Of a stretch of 64,000 nt of DNA, positions 54,971-64,000 are shown piece by piece. Below the pieces are notes generated by a model, which ran no database searches, was not told the DNA's origin, and was given only the letters and a program-made list of their open reading frames with translations. A program made the position numbers and the translations under genes. Position 1 is the first letter of the stretch. Each line of letters begins with the position of its first letter. Source of the stretch: Caballeronia sp. dw_276 (GTDB lineage: Bacteria > Pseudomonadota > Gammaproteobacteria > Burkholderiales > Burkholderiaceae); the NCBI RefSeq assembly GCF_018449635.1, contig NZ_JAAVUV010000005.1:248001-312000 (forward strand), read 5' to 3'.

Positions 54971-57478
54971 TTAGCGCTTCTTGCGCGGCGGATGGCTTTT
55001 TGCCGCCGGCTTCGTGACAGCGCCGCGCTTCTTCGCCACCGCCATATCCTTGGCGATGGTCGGCGGCAACGCAGCAGCCGCCGCCTTGCCCGCAGCTTGC
55101 GCGGCAGCCTTCTTGCCGCCGCGATCGCGCCGACGGCTGTTCACGCTACTGCCTTCGTCGGCGGGCAATGAGCGCACACGCGGACCGGCGCCATTGATGC
55201 CCGCATGCTCAACGGCAGCAGCCGGCGCCGTTGAACGGCCGGGCGGCTTGACGGGGGTATCGCGCACCAGACGGAAGTCGATCTTGCGCGAATCCAGATC
55301 AACGCGGCTGACCTGCACACGCACGCGATCCGACATGCGGTAGCGAATGCCCGTGCGTTCGCCGCGCAATTCGTTCTTGATCTCGTCGTACTGGAAGTAA
55401 TCTGCGCCGAGCTCCGTGATATGCACCAGCCCTTCGATAAACAACGAATCCAGCTGTACGAAAATCCCGAACGTAGTCACGCCGTTCACCATGCCGCCGT
55501 ACTCTTCGCCGAGCTTGTCGCGCATGAAATAGCACTTGAGCCAGGCTTCCACATCACGCGAGGCTTCGTCGGCACGTCGTTCATTCGATGAACAATGCAG
55601 CCCGAGTTCTTCCCAGATCGCGACGTTGTTGCGCTGACGGCTGCGCGATTCATCGTCGGACTTCTGCATGGCGCGCGCGGCTTTCGTCAAACCGGTGCTG
55701 AGCGTGACGTCGTGACCGACTTCAGGCTGATACTTCTTGCCCTGCAAGATGGCGTAGATCGCGCGATGCGTGAGCAAGTCGGGGTATCGGCGAATCGGGC
55801 TCGTGAAGTGCGCATACGCTTCGTATGCAAGTCCAAAGTGACCGATATTGTCCGGGCTGTACACGGCTTGCTGCATGGAACGCAGCACCATGCTTTGCAG
55901 CATTTGCGCATCCGGCCTGTCGCGAACCATTGCCATGAGGGCCGCGTAATCGCTTGCGTGCGGCTTCTCGCCACCGCCCAGCGACAACCCCACGCCACGC
56001 AAGAACGCGCGCAAGTTTTCAAGCTTCTCAGGCGTAGGCCCGGCATGCACGCGATACAAACCCGGGTGCTTATTGCGCTTCAGGAAGTCGGCGGCGCATA
56101 CATTCGCGGCCAGCATGCACTCCTCGATCAACCGATGCGCATCATTGCGATGACGCGGCACGATCTGTTCGATCTTGCCTTGCGCATTACATACGATGTA
56201 CGTCTCGGTTGTATCGAAGTCGATTGCGCCGCGCTTCTGACGCGCCGCATGCAGCGACTTGTACACGCCATAAAGGTTTTGCAATTGCGGCAAGAGGTCA
56301 GCCCGCTTTGCAGCTTCCGGCCCCTTCGTGTTGGTCAGGACGGAAGCCACTTCCGTGTACGTCAACCGCGCCGCCGAATGCATCACGGCCGGATAAAACT
56401 GATACGCCTTGATCTCGCCGCGCGCGGTGATCACCATGTCGCAGACGAGCACGCAACGGTCCACTTGCGGATTTAGCGAACACAAACCGTTGGACAACTT
56501 CTCCGGCAGCATTGGAATCACGCGGCGCGGGAAATATACCGACGTGCTGCGATCGAGCGCGTCGACATCAAGCGCTTCATTCGGGCGCACGTAATGCGAG
56601 ACGTCGGCGATTGCAACCAGCAGGCGAAAACCTGTGCCGCGCCCAACGGTCATTGGTTCACAGTACACGGCGTCGTCGAAGTCGCGCGCGTCTTCACCGT
56701 CGATGGTGACGAGCGGCACATCGCGCAAATCCACGCGGTGCCGAATGTCAGCAGGGCGCACTTCGTCGGGCAGCTTCGATGCCTGTTCCAGCGCGCGATC
56801 GCTGAATTCATGCGGGACGCCGTATTTGCGCACCGCGATCTCGATCTCCATACCCGGATCGTCGATATCGCCAATCACCTCGACCACGCGCCCAAGCGGC
56901 TGCGAGTGACGGCTCGGGAAATCGGTGAGATCCACCGAAACCACCTGCCCCACTTTCGCTTTCTTCGGGTTCTGCGTGATCAGAATGTCGTGACCGATAC
57001 GCTTGTCTTCGGGCACGAGAATCAGCGCACCGTTCTCGCTGATCAACCTGCCGATGATGCGTTTATTCGCGCGATCCGTGACTTCGACAATATGGCCTTC
57101 CGGACGCCCGCGCCGGTCATACCCGACGATGCGCGCGAGCACACGGTCGTTGTGCATGACCTTCTGCATTTCGCCGTTGGGCAGGAACAGGTCGTCCTGG
57201 CCGTCGTCGCGAATCAGGAAGCCAAAACCGTCGCGATGGCCCTGAACCCGGCCCGCCACGAAATTCGAGGGATGCGTGAGCTGGTAGTAGCCGCGTTTGT
57301 CGAGACGGACCTGGCCGTCGCGCTCCATGGCTCCCAATCGCTTGAAAAATCCTTCGCGCTCCTGGCGCTTGATCGACAGAGCTTCAGCGATGTCATTCGC
57401 AGCAAGCGGCGCTTCGCTCGTGCGCAACACGCCGAGAATTTCTTCGCGGCTCGGAATCGGATACGGATATTTGTTCAA
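54971..57478 (-). CDS. rnr: Ribonuclease R
   Basis: 835 residues. 3'-5' exoribonuclease acting on structured RNA. N-terminal winged helix (SREEILGVLRTSEAPLAANDIAEAL), two cold-shock domains (~75-225), RNB catalytic domain with the acidic metal site DGEDARDFDDAVY near 265-277 and YAHFTSPIRRYPDLLTHR, S1 domain (~655-735), and a ~95-residue Lys/Arg/Ala-rich tail typical of RNase R. There is no ATG near the family start; TTG 57478 gives NKYPYPIPSREEIL and the frame closes 14 codons upstream. Confidence 0.97.
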   Translation of the reverse strand: MNKYPYPIPSREEILGVLRTSEAPLAANDIAEALSIKRQEREGFFKRLGAMERDGQVRLDKRGYYQLTHPSNFVAGRVQGHRDGFGFLIRDDGQDDLFLPNGEMQKVMHNDRVLARIVGYDRRGRPEGHIVEVTDRANKRIIGRLISENGALILVPEDKRIGHDILITQNPKKAKVGQVVSVDLTDFPSRHSQPLGRVVEVIGDIDDPGMEIEIAVRKYGVPHEFSDRALEQASKLPDEVRPADIRHRVDLRDVPLVTIDGEDARDFDDAVYCEPMTVGRGTGFRLLVAIADVSHYVRPNEALDVDALDRSTSVYFPRRVIPMLPEKLSNGLCSLNPQVDRCVLVCDMVITARGEIKAYQFYPAVMHSAARLTYTEVASVLTNTKGPEAAKRADLLPQLQNLYGVYKSLHAARQKRGAIDFDTTETYIVCNAQGKIEQIVPRHRNDAHRLIEECMLAANVCAADFLKRNKHPGLYRVHAGPTPEKLENLRAFLRGVGLSLGGGEKPHASDYAALMAMVRDRPDAQMLQSMVLRSMQQAVYSPDNIGHFGLAYEAYAHFTSPIRRYPDLLTHRAIYAILQGKKYQPEVGHDVTLSTGLTKAARAMQKSDDESRSRQRNNVAIWEELGLHCSSNERRADEASRDVEAWLKCYFMRDKLGEEYGGMVNGVTTFGIFVQLDSLFIEGLVHITELGADYFQYDEIKNELRGERTGIRYRMSDRVRVQVSRVDLDSRKIDFRLVRDTPVKPPGRSTAPAAAVEHAGINGAGPRVRSLPADEGSSVNSRRRDRGGKKAAAQAAGKAAAAALPPTIAKDMAVAKKRGAVTKPAAKSHPPRKKR

Positions 57479-57743
57479 GGGCTTATCGATGATCTCTTCT
57501 CGTCTAACTGAATGTCGCGGTTAATCGGGCAACACGCGGGCAACACGCTCGCGGCTTCCATCCAGACATGCCGGCCGGCGAACAATGGGCCGGCGCGCTG
57601 CCGGGACGTTGCGCTTAACGTTGTTCCGGTTCGTTCACGAATAGTCTGCGAATCATTCTAACACCCGCAAACGAGGCCATATCGGCGCTTAAGCCATATG
57701 GACAATGGCTCGCAGCCCCGTTTCGCTTTCGGTCTCAAAATGC

Positions 57744-57771
57744 TTGACAGCGCGACAAGCCCGGCTATAAT
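57744..57771 (+). promoter_or_regulatory. Sigma-70 promoter of the first tRNA-Leu
   Basis: TTGACA (57744-57749) and TATAAT (57766-57771), both perfect consensus, spaced 16 bases. The tRNA starts 27 bases downstream. Confidence 0.88.
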
Positions 57772-57797
57772 TGCGTTCTTTGCTGCATACGCACACT

Positions 57798-57882
57798 GCC
57801 CAGGTGGCGGAATTGGTAGACGCACATGGTTCAGGTCCATGCGCCGCAAGGTGTGGAGGTTCGAGTCCTCTCTTGGGCACCA
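57798..57882 (+). tRNA. tRNA-Leu (anticodon CAG), copy 1
   Basis: 85 bases including CCA. Acceptor stem GCCCAGG/CTTGGGC with one G-T pair, discriminator A. Anticodon stem CATGG/CCATG holds the loop TTCAGGT, so the anticodon is CAG, reading CUG, the commonest Leu codon in a GC-rich genome. Long variable arm and GGTTCGAGTCC T-arm fit class II tRNA. The sequence is identical to the copy at 59378. The promoter and terminator are its own. Confidence 0.97.
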
Positions 57883-57965
57883 ACAAGCTGGATCAAGGCT
57901 TCGCGGTCGTAGTAGAAGTTGATGCAACGTAGTTTCTGCTCCGCAAAAGCAGCCTTGGTTCACAA

Positions 57966-57994
57966 AAAGCCTTCCCTAACCCGGAAGGCTTTTT
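57966..57994 (+). terminator. Terminator of the first tRNA-Leu
   Basis: AAAGCCTTCC/GGAAGGCTTT around CTAACCC, followed by more T. It lies 83 bases after the tRNA. Confidence 0.88.
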
Positions 57995-58217
57995 CGTTTC
58001 CGGCGCGGATTTCTTCCGCTCCAGGCACATAACGTCGCCTCACTGAATCAGTCGATACAACTGCCGAAGCGCGTTAATACAAAAACAAAAACTACTCGCA
58101 CGTCGTTACGATAGTGTCAATTCCTGCTGCTTTGCGCATCCAATTCCGGCCGACTTGTCTTGGTCCGGCCGAGGACCTGTGCCCGGCGGTCAATTTCCCT
58201 CGCTACTTTGCGCCGCC

Positions 58218-59285
58218 ATGCCACGCCCGATCTTCGCCGAAATTCACCCGAACGCCGTCAGGCACAATCTCGAACTCGCCAAGCGCCGGGCTGCGGGCGC
58301 GCGCATCTGGGCCGTGGTGAAGGCGGACGCCTATGGTCATGGCATCGAACGGATTTATCCGGGGCTGGAAACAGCCGACGGAATCGGCCTGCTCGACCTG
58401 AACGAAGCCGTCCGCGTACGCGAACTCGGCTGGGCCAAGCCGATTCTTCTGCTCGAAGGAATTTTCACGGCGGAAGACGTCCAGATTGCCGATCGATACC
58501 GGCTGACCGTCGCCGTTCATTGCGATGAACAACTCGCGCTGCTGTCGAGCCACAAGCCGGCGCGGCCCATCGATATTTATCTCAAGATGAACACCGGCAT
58601 GAACCGCCTGGGTTTCACGCCGGAAGCGTTTCGCGCGGCCTGGGAACGCGCCCGCGAATGCACGAATATCGGCGAGATCACGCTGATGAACCACTTTGCG
58701 AATGCAGACGAAGGCGAAGTCGACTGGCAAATGGACCGTTTCGATGCCGCCACCGCCGGCATGCCGGGACAACGCTGTCTTGCAAATTCAGCGGCGGTGC
58801 TATGGCATCCGAAGACGCATCGCGACTGGGTGCGCTCGGGGATCGTGTTGTATGGCGCGTCGCCAACAGGCATGGCAAAACATATCGCCGATGTGCCGCT
58901 CCAGGCTTCCATGACCTTGCGTAGCGAATTGATCGGCATTCAGACGCTGCAGGAGGGTGAAACCGTCGGGTACGGGCGAACCTTCACCGCGCCTCATACA
59001 ATGCGCATCGGCGTGGTCGCGTGCGGTTATGCCGACGGATATCCAAGGCACGCGCCAACCGGCACGCCGGTCGCAGTGGACGGTGTCACGACGCGCCTGG
59101 TGGGCCGGATATCGATGGATATGCTGACCGTCGACCTGACGCCTGTTCCCGCCGCGCGGGTTGGATCGAGCGTTGAATTGTGGGGCGACCAGATTCGCAT
59201 AGACGACGTTGCGAGCAGCGCGGGCACCATCGGATATGAGCTGATGTGCGGGCTCGCGCGCCGCGTGCCCGTGGGTATCGTTTAG
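58218..59285 (+). CDS. alr: Alanine racemase
   Basis: 355 residues. Makes D-alanine for peptidoglycan. The PLP lysine is in [12 protein letters not shown] near residue 35; [12 protein letters not shown] and [11 protein letters not shown] follow, with the catalytic Tyr region [11 protein letters not shown] and [11 protein letters not shown], and [16 protein letters not shown] 58218 gives the usual start [16 protein letters not shown]; longer frames add ~20 unrelated residues. It stands alone between the two tRNA-Leu genes. Confidence 0.96.
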   Translation: MPRPIFAEIHPNAVRHNLELAKRRAAGARIWAVVKADAYGHGIERIYPGLETADGIGLLDLNEAVRVRELGWAKPILLLEGIFTAEDVQIADRYRLTVAVHCDEQLALLSSHKPARPIDIYLKMNTGMNRLGFTPEAFRAAWERARECTNIGEITLMNHFANADEGEVDWQMDRFDAATAGMPGQRCLANSAAVLWHPKTHRDWVRSGIVLYGASPTGMAKHIADVPLQASMTLRSELIGIQTLQEGETVGYGRTFTAPHTMRIGVVACGYADGYPRHAPTGTPVAVDGVTTRLVGRISMDMLTVDLTPVPAARVGSSVELWGDQIRIDDVASSAGTIGYELMCGLARRVPVGIV

Positions 59286-59326
59286 GGTTTCGAAGCGTGG
59301 ATGAACGGCTATTTCTCACGCGCCCA

Positions 59327-59354
59327 TTGACAGCGTGGGATGGTTCGCTAAAAT
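59327..59354 (+). promoter_or_regulatory. Sigma-70 promoter of the second tRNA-Leu
   Basis: TTGACA (59327-59332) and TAAAAT (59349-59354), 16 base spacer, 23 bases before the tRNA. Same geometry as copy 1 but a weaker -10. Confidence 0.83.
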
Positions 59355-59377
59355 AGCATTCTTCGCTGTACCGCTTG

Positions 59378-59462
59378 GCCCAGGTGGCGGAATTGGTAGA
59401 CGCACATGGTTCAGGTCCATGCGCCGCAAGGTGTGGAGGTTCGAGTCCTCTCTTGGGCACCA
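59378..59462 (+). tRNA. tRNA-Leu (anticodon CAG), copy 2
   Basis: Identical in all 85 bases to the copy at 57798, with encoded CCA and anticodon CAG. Upstream and downstream flanks differ, so only the gene is duplicated. It lies 92 bases after alr. Confidence 0.97.
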
Positions 59463-59491
59463 AAGATTCAGGTAGTAAAGAAATATCAAGA

Positions 59492-59526
59492 AACCCCGTG
59501 ATGCTTTTGGCTCACGGGGTTTTTTG
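59492..59526 (+). terminator. Terminator of the second tRNA-Leu
   Basis: AACCCCGTGA/TCACGGGGTT around a 10-base loop, followed by a T-run. Confidence 0.9.
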
Positions 59527-59632
59527 TTTTTCGTCCGCGCTTGCTCACCTGCCTCTGCACAAATCGTCGGTGTCATATCTTCGCCACGCGACGCGGTTAC
59601 GGTGCTGCATCACCACAAAAACCCTCCCCACG

Positions 59633-60319
59633 ATGTCGTCGACGTCCGAGCACGGCCGCAAAAAGCACGACGCTGCCTCGGCTTTCAGAGCAGCGCAGGC
59701 AAGTGTCCTTTTGAATGCGGTGCTGATGACGGTGCAGATCGCCATCGGATGGATGGCTTTTTCCGACGGCCTGCTCGCCGATGGCGTCCATACCCTCGCC
59801 GATCTCGGCGCCGACGGCATGGTGCTGATCGTGCTGCGCCTGAGTACGGCGGCAGCGCAGCGCCGGGCGGGATTCGAATTTGAGGGCTCCGACTGGTACG
59901 AAACCGCCGGGTCCCTCTTCATCTCCATCCTGCTGATCGCAACCGGAATGGAAACGCTCTGGACGAGCCTCAGCCACTTGAACGACACGGGCAACGGCCC
60001 CTCCGTTCATGCAGCCGCGCTCGTGGTCGCGGTGTTCGTGATCGTCGCCAAGGAAGGCTTGTTCCGATACATCATGAGCGTGGCCAAACGCACGCGCTCG
60101 AGCGTTCTCGTTGCGAGCGCCTGGCATGCGCGCTCCGACGCGATATCGGCGTGTGTTGCCGTGCTCGGGATCGCCGGCAGCATGGCCGGCGTGCCGATGT
60201 CGGATCGCGTCGCCGCGGCGCTCATCGGCTTGATGATCGCGCGCATGGGCTGGACGCTCGGCTGGAAAACCTTCAAGGATTCTTTCGCGCGAACCGCCGC
60301 CGGGACGACCGGAAGATAG
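59633..60319 (+). CDS. Cation diffusion facilitator family transporter
   Basis: 228 residues from ATG 59633. CDF fold with about six helices; metal-site helices read ADGVHTLADLGADGMVL (helix 2) and SAWHARSDAISACVAVLG (helix 5), giving the H..D and H..D metal quartet of Zn/Fe/Mn exporters. It ends soon after helix 6 (WKTFKDSFAR) and lacks the ~80-residue cytoplasmic regulatory domain of most members. A longer frame reaches back into the tRNA gene and is rejected. Metal not predictable. Confidence 0.88.
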   Translation: MSSTSEHGRKKHDAASAFRAAQASVLLNAVLMTVQIAIGWMAFSDGLLADGVHTLADLGADGMVLIVLRLSTAAAQRRAGFEFEGSDWYETAGSLFISILLIATGMETLWTSLSHLNDTGNGPSVHAAALVVAVFVIVAKEGLFRYIMSVAKRTRSSVLVASAWHARSDAISACVAVLGIAGSMAGVPMSDRVAAALIGLMIARMGWTLGWKTFKDSFARTAAGTTGR

Positions 60320-60339
60320 GCGTCGGGTTCACGCGCGCC

Positions 60340-61881
60340 TCAGGCGATCCTGAACACGGCGACCGCCGCTTTCAGGTGACGCGTTTGCTCGTGCAGCGAC
60401 GTCGCTGCGGCGGCGGCCTGCTCCACCAGCGCAGCGTTCTGCTGAGTCATTTCATCCATCTGGACGACCGCCTGATTCACTTGCTCAATGCCCGTACTCT
60501 GTTCAAGCGATGACGCGCTGATCTCCGCCATCATTTGCGTCAAGCGGGATATGGATGTGGATACTTCGCGCATGGCCTGGCCGGCGCGTTCGGCGAGCGC
60601 GGAACCATCGTTGACCTGCGAAACCGATTCGCCGATCAGCGCCTTGATCTCTTTCGCCGATTGCGCGCTGCGTTGCGCGAGGCCGCGCACTTCGCTCGCG
60701 ACAACCGCAAAGCCACGGCCCTGCTCGCCCGCCCGCGCAGCCTCGACCGCTGCGTTCAACGCGAGGATGTTCGTCTGGAACGCGATGCCGTCGATCACCG
60801 AAATGATCTCCGCGATCTTGTCCGAACTCTTCGCGATGCTGCTCATCTTTTCCACGACCTGATCGACCACGCCGGTGCCGCGCGATGTCGCCGTCAATGC
60901 ATCGCCGGCGAGGTTATTGGCATCGCGGGCGTGATCGGCGTTCTGACGCACGGTCGCGGTCAGTTCCTCCATGCTCGATGCCGTTTCTTCCAGCGACGCG
61001 GCCTGGTTCTCGGTGCGCGCCGAAAGATCCGCGTTGCCTGTTGCAATCTCATCGGCGCCGAGGTTGATGGAATCGGACGACTCGCGCACGGTCCTCACGG
61101 TATGCGCGACGCTTGCCTGCATCGCGGCGAGGCTCGCGAACAAACGGCCGATCTCGTTGCTGCCGCGGTCCGCGATGCGCTCATCGAGCTTGCCCTCGGC
61201 GATCTGCTCGAAGTGGTGACCCGCTTCCTCGAGCGGCGCGATCACGCCCCGGCGCAATGCGATGTGAACCAGTACGACGCCTGCGACCAACGCCACGAAA
61301 ATCGCCAGTCCGACACCGCGGAACAGGTTCAGGCGTGCATCGATGGAATCGAGATACGACTGGCTTGCGGCATCGCTGAAATTGGCGAAAGTCCGTTGTT
61401 CGGCGAGGTAGCGATCCTGGAAACCCTGCGTGGGTTGATCGAGGAAAGCCTGGATGTTGTTGCTATCGAGAAACTGGGCAAGCTCGGTCAGCGCACCATG
61501 ATATGCCTTGAATTTCTCCTGCAACGCGGCGGCGCGCGCCTGGTTTTCGTCGCCGGTTTTCGGTGCGTTGAGGAACGCGCTGAACGATTTGTCGGCGAGT
61601 GAGAGTTGTTCGCGTGCGTGCTGGACGATTTCGACCGGCTCCGTGCCGCCGCGAACCATGCGCGTGCCCGCGCGCGACAGGTTGATACGGGCATCCATCA
61701 GGCGTTGGGTGGTTTCGTTGACGGAGTTGACCTGTTTGAGCGCGATATCGGAAAGATTGCTGACATCGGCATGAGTGGATGTGAGGGACCAGAAGCCGAT
61801 GCCTTCGGTCACGACCTGAAACAGGCAGAACACGGCGAGCACGACCAGCAGGCCGGTTGAGACACTTATCTTCTTAAGCAT
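60340..61881 (-). CDS. Methyl-accepting chemotaxis protein
   Basis: 513 residues. TM1 ~8-30; periplasmic four-helix Tar-type ligand domain (~35-185, with [13 protein letters not shown]); TM2 ~190-212; HAMP ~213-265; signalling domain with the hairpin tip [32 protein letters not shown] near 370-400. The Gln/Glu pairs for methylation flank it. No C-terminal NWETF tether. Ligand unknown. Convergent with the CDF gene and transcribed alone; no other chemotaxis gene is close. Confidence 0.95.
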   Translation of the reverse strand: MLKKISVSTGLLVVLAVFCLFQVVTEGIGFWSLTSTHADVSNLSDIALKQVNSVNETTQRLMDARINLSRAGTRMVRGGTEPVEIVQHAREQLSLADKSFSAFLNAPKTGDENQARAAALQEKFKAYHGALTELAQFLDSNNIQAFLDQPTQGFQDRYLAEQRTFANFSDAASQSYLDSIDARLNLFRGVGLAIFVALVAGVVLVHIALRRGVIAPLEEAGHHFEQIAEGKLDERIADRGSNEIGRLFASLAAMQASVAHTVRTVRESSDSINLGADEIATGNADLSARTENQAASLEETASSMEELTATVRQNADHARDANNLAGDALTATSRGTGVVDQVVEKMSSIAKSSDKIAEIISVIDGIAFQTNILALNAAVEAARAGEQGRGFAVVASEVRGLAQRSAQSAKEIKALIGESVSQVNDGSALAERAGQAMREVSTSISRLTQMMAEISASSLEQSTGIEQVNQAVVQMDEMTQQNAALVEQAAAAATSLHEQTRHLKAAVAVFRIA

Positions 61882-62209
61882 TTTTTTGACGACTCATCAA
61901 GACGAGATATTCGATGTTGTCCGCGTGCATCCCGGCCTTCCGATCAATGGACCCCTGAAACGCAGCCGATGAACGCGATTCGTTGCTGCGAGCGCAACGC
62001 GATGCATTTTTATGAAGCGTGAAATGCGAAACCAGTTCGCGGGAAAAATTGTCGAGTGATCGGGGGCGGGATAGGAGCGTGCGTAGGGTGACGCCAGTGT
62101 TAACGGCGATCCACCGCCATACTTGAGGCACGGCTCGCGTCTCCCGACACAATCTGACAGGCGTTGCAGCTATGCTTTGCGGTCCCACTTCCCTGAAAAA
62201 TCGAAAACG
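61882..62209. other. Divergent intergenic region, no gene seen
   Basis: 328 bp between the chemotaxis receptor and the AlkD-like gene. A TATGCT at 62171-62176 could be the -10 of the latter, without a good -35. No flagellar-type promoter pattern was found ahead of the receptor. Confidence 0.4.
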
Positions 62210-63307
62210 ATGACGGTCACCGAAAACCCCGCGCTCAAGGAAATCTTCAACGAAGCCCGCTTTCGCCTCGCCGCACGAGACGTCAAGGCGGTCTATCCGT
62301 CATTCGATACACGCCGCTTCCTGAAACTCGCGCTCGCGGACCTGGAAAGCCTGAGCCTGATGCAGCGGCTCCGCCGCATGACGCACGCGCTCCACGCAAC
62401 GCTTCCCGAAGATTTCAGCCAGGCGCTCGATGTTCTTCGCGCGCTCGCGCCACGTATGCAGCAGGGATTTTCGACGCTGGTTCTTCCCGATTACGTTGGG
62501 CAGTACGGTCAGGACGATTTTGAACTTTCGATGGACGCGCTCAAGTACTTCACGGGATTTGGCTCATCCGAGTTTGCCGTTCGCGAGTTCCTGTGCCGCG
62601 ATCTGAAGCGAGCACTTGCCATCATGAAGGTCTGGTCGCGCGACGAAAGCGATCACGTACGCCGGCTTGCAAGCGAGGGTTCCCGTCCCCGCCTGCCGTG
62701 GTCGTTCCGGCTCGACGCAATCATGGCCGATCCCGCGCTCGCCGCGCCGATACTCGAAAACCTGCGCGCGGACCCGAGCCTTTATGTGCGCAAGTCGGTC
62801 GCCAACCATCTCAACGATGTGACCAAGGTTCATCCCGAGTGGGTGCTGGATCGGCTGAAGACGTGGCCCATCGATAATGCGCACACCGCGTGGATCGCGA
62901 AACGCGCGTTGCGTTCGCTGATCAAGGAGGGAAACGGCAGCGCGTTGGCGTTGATCGGTGCGGGGGGGGCGCCCGATGTCAGGCTCAGCAAATTTACCGT
63001 TTCGCCGTCCCGGGTCGCGCTGGGAGAACGCATCAAGTTGTCATTCGATCTTGCATCGAAAAGTGCTGAAAGCCAGCGCCTCGTAATCGACTACCGGATG
63101 CATTACGTAAAAAAGTCCGGCGTGACCGCAGCGAAAGTTTTCAAGCTGAAGGAACTGACGCTCGATGGCGGCCAGCGCGTTTTAATCGAACGCGCGCAGA
63201 ACATTCGCGACTTCACCACGCGCGTGCATTACGCCGGGCGGCATGACGTGGAGATTCTCGTGAATGGCGTATGCCTGGCGAAGGGTTATTTCGATTTGAC
63301 TTGTTGA
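62210..63307 (+). CDS. DNA alkylation repair protein (AlkD-like HEAT repeat)
   Basis: 365 residues. Helical HEAT-like repeats over ~20-255 carry the family segment SDHVRRLASEGSRPRLPWSFRL (near 147-168), PSLYVRKSVANHLNDVTKVHPEWVL and NAHTAWIAKRALRSLIKEG. AlkD-type glycosylases excise bulky alkylated bases. The last ~100 residues form a beta-rich domain (LSKFTVSPSRVALGERIKLSFDLAS) not present in short AlkD proteins. Start ATG 62210. Its 3' end overlaps the convergent LysR gene by 22 bases. Confidence 0.9.
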   Translation: MTVTENPALKEIFNEARFRLAARDVKAVYPSFDTRRFLKLALADLESLSLMQRLRRMTHALHATLPEDFSQALDVLRALAPRMQQGFSTLVLPDYVGQYGQDDFELSMDALKYFTGFGSSEFAVREFLCRDLKRALAIMKVWSRDESDHVRRLASEGSRPRLPWSFRLDAIMADPALAAPILENLRADPSLYVRKSVANHLNDVTKVHPEWVLDRLKTWPIDNAHTAWIAKRALRSLIKEGNGSALALIGAGGAPDVRLSKFTVSPSRVALGERIKLSFDLASKSAESQRLVIDYRMHYVKKSGVTAAKVFKLKELTLDGGQRVLIERAQNIRDFTTRVHYAGRHDVEILVNGVCLAKGYFDLTC

Positions 63308-64000
63308 ACCTGGATCAGGCCATCGACCAGCGCCCTTTCGGGCCGTTGCAGCGCGTCCAGATCGCGCACGACGATCAAAAGCTGGCGCGGCGCCCATCGA
63401 TCGGTCAATTCCACCACGCGAACGCCCAGCGTGCCGCGATAACGCCGCGCAGCAGTCACCGGAACGATCGCGATTCCGGCGCCGTGTTCCACCATGCAGC
63501 AGATGTTTTCGAAGGTCCTCATGCGCGCACGAAAATAGAAATTCTGCCCCGCGAACAACGCCTGCTCACCGAGATATTCCGAGAGCGCGCTGCCCGCACT
63601 CAGGCCGATAAAATCCTCGCCGACCACGTCCCTCAGCGCGACCTTTCGCCGGGCGCTCAGCGCGTGATTGCGAGCGACGATCAGCACGAGCTTGTCGGTC
63701 GCGAACGGGAACGCCTGCAACGCGCCATGCTCCACGGCGTCCGCCACGATGCCGATTTCCGCCGACCCGTTGAGCACCGCCTTGACGGTTTCAGCGCTCT
63801 GCCGCTCCTTCATGTCGATGTGAACATTCGGATGATCGCGAAGGAATTCAGCGAGCGGGCGAGGCAGGAATTCAGCGACCGCGGCGGTATTCGCCCATAA
63901 GCGGATGCGCGTCTTGCGCGCCTGCGAATGTTCGCCGAGTTCGCCCTGCATGCGCTCGATTTGCCCGAGAACCAAACGCGCGTGGTGCGCGAGCGTATCT
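63286..64000 (-). CDS. LysR-family transcriptional regulator, N-terminus outside window
   Basis: Only the linker helix and effector-binding domain are visible; the frame is open to the window edge, so the winged helix lies beyond. Effector domain starts IRLWANTAAVAEFLPRPLAEFL and has VHIDMKERQSAETVKAVLNGSAEIGIVADAV, DKLVLIVARNHALSARRKVAL and FENICCMVEHGAGIAIVPV. This subgroup is common in Burkholderia; the target is unknown. Convergent and overlapping with the AlkD-like gene. Confidence 0.9.
   Translation of the reverse strand, partial: DTLAHHARLVLGQIERMQGELGEHSQARKTRIRLWANTAAVAEFLPRPLAEFLRDHPNVHIDMKERQSAETVKAVLNGSAEIGIVADAVEHGALQAFPFATDKLVLIVARNHALSARRKVALRDVVGEDFIGLSAGSALSEYLGEQALFAGQNFYFRARMRTFENICCMVEHGAGIAIVPVTAARRYRGTLGVRVVELTDRWAPRQLLIVVRDLDALQRPERALVDGLIQVQQVKSK

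Noticed and set aside
59375-59632. In-frame extension of the cation-efflux gene back into the tRNA-Leu
   Set aside because: The first codons would be read from the tRNA and its terminator. ATG 59633 gives the normal CDF start.
61882-62209. Flagellar sigma-28 promoter for the chemotaxis receptor
   Set aside because: Searched for TAAA and GCCGATAA-like boxes on the minus strand; no acceptable match was seen.
1-64000. CRISPR array, prophage or rRNA operon
   Set aside because: No regularly spaced short repeats, no phage structural or integrase genes and no rRNA sequence were seen anywhere in the window.

Overview
The window is a stretch of GC-rich (roughly 60-63%) chromosome from a Burkholderiaceae bacterium. 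The closest fit is the Burkholderia/Paraburkholderia/Caballeronia group. I base this on product similarity and on gene neighbourhoods such as nudix-aat-bpt-pyrD, moeA-moaD-moaE and rnr-rlmB...rpiA; no search was run. Most of the window is ordinary core genome. The two accessory parts are a large exopolysaccharide (EPS) locus and a small phage-defence pair.

Layout. 1-3.9 kb: the 3' part of pbpC, a ComEA-like helix-hairpin-helix protein, a YidB-like protein and a small secreted NTF2-like protein. 4.1-8.5 kb: clpB with a recognisable heat-shock promoter, an NsrR-type nitric-oxide sensor and a divergent group III truncated haemoglobin. 8.5-10.5 kb: the molybdopterin genes moeA-moaD-moaE. 10.7-14.2 kb: a Nudix hydrolase, the two N-end-rule transferases aat and bpt, and pyrD. 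14.3-15.9 kb: an amino-acid ABC binding protein and permease with no ATPase gene beside them. 15.9-18.6 kb: a signal peptidase I, a Gfo/Idh/MocA dehydrogenase and a GntR/FadR regulator.

18.9-49.3 kb is a Wzx/Wzy-type EPS locus. It holds manC, a Wzx flippase, a tandem alpha/beta-hydrolase protein, two GT2 and five GT4 glycosyltransferases, a Wzy-like polymerase, a GNAT protein, a Crp/Fnr regulator, and the export pair wza (outer-membrane lipoprotein) and wzc (tyrosine autokinase). Inside it sits a tightly coupled operon (33.5-37.1 kb) of a carrier protein, an acyl-CoA-dehydrogenase-like flavoprotein, a class-II-aaRS-like amino acid:carrier-protein ligase and a DUF1839 protein with a BtrH-like Cys/His/Asp pattern. 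A GH2 beta-mannosidase-like protein follows. This aminoacyl-carrier cassette is the most interesting content: it looks like a route to activate an amino acid, hold it on a carrier, possibly oxidise it, and transfer it to an acceptor, perhaps a sugar of the EPS. Two copies of a ~700 bp palindromic element lie 19 kb apart in opposite orientation, each between convergent genes, and bracket most of the locus.

49.4-64 kb returns to core genes: a small hypothetical protein, rpiA, sirB2-like, an AmpD-type amidase lipoprotein, then a Septu-type ATPase/HNH defence pair of lower GC inserted before rlmB and rnr. After these come two identical tRNA-Leu(CAG) genes flanking alanine racemase, a cation-efflux protein, a chemotaxis receptor, a DNA-alkylation-repair (AlkD-like) protein and the C-terminal part of a LysR regulator cut by the window end.
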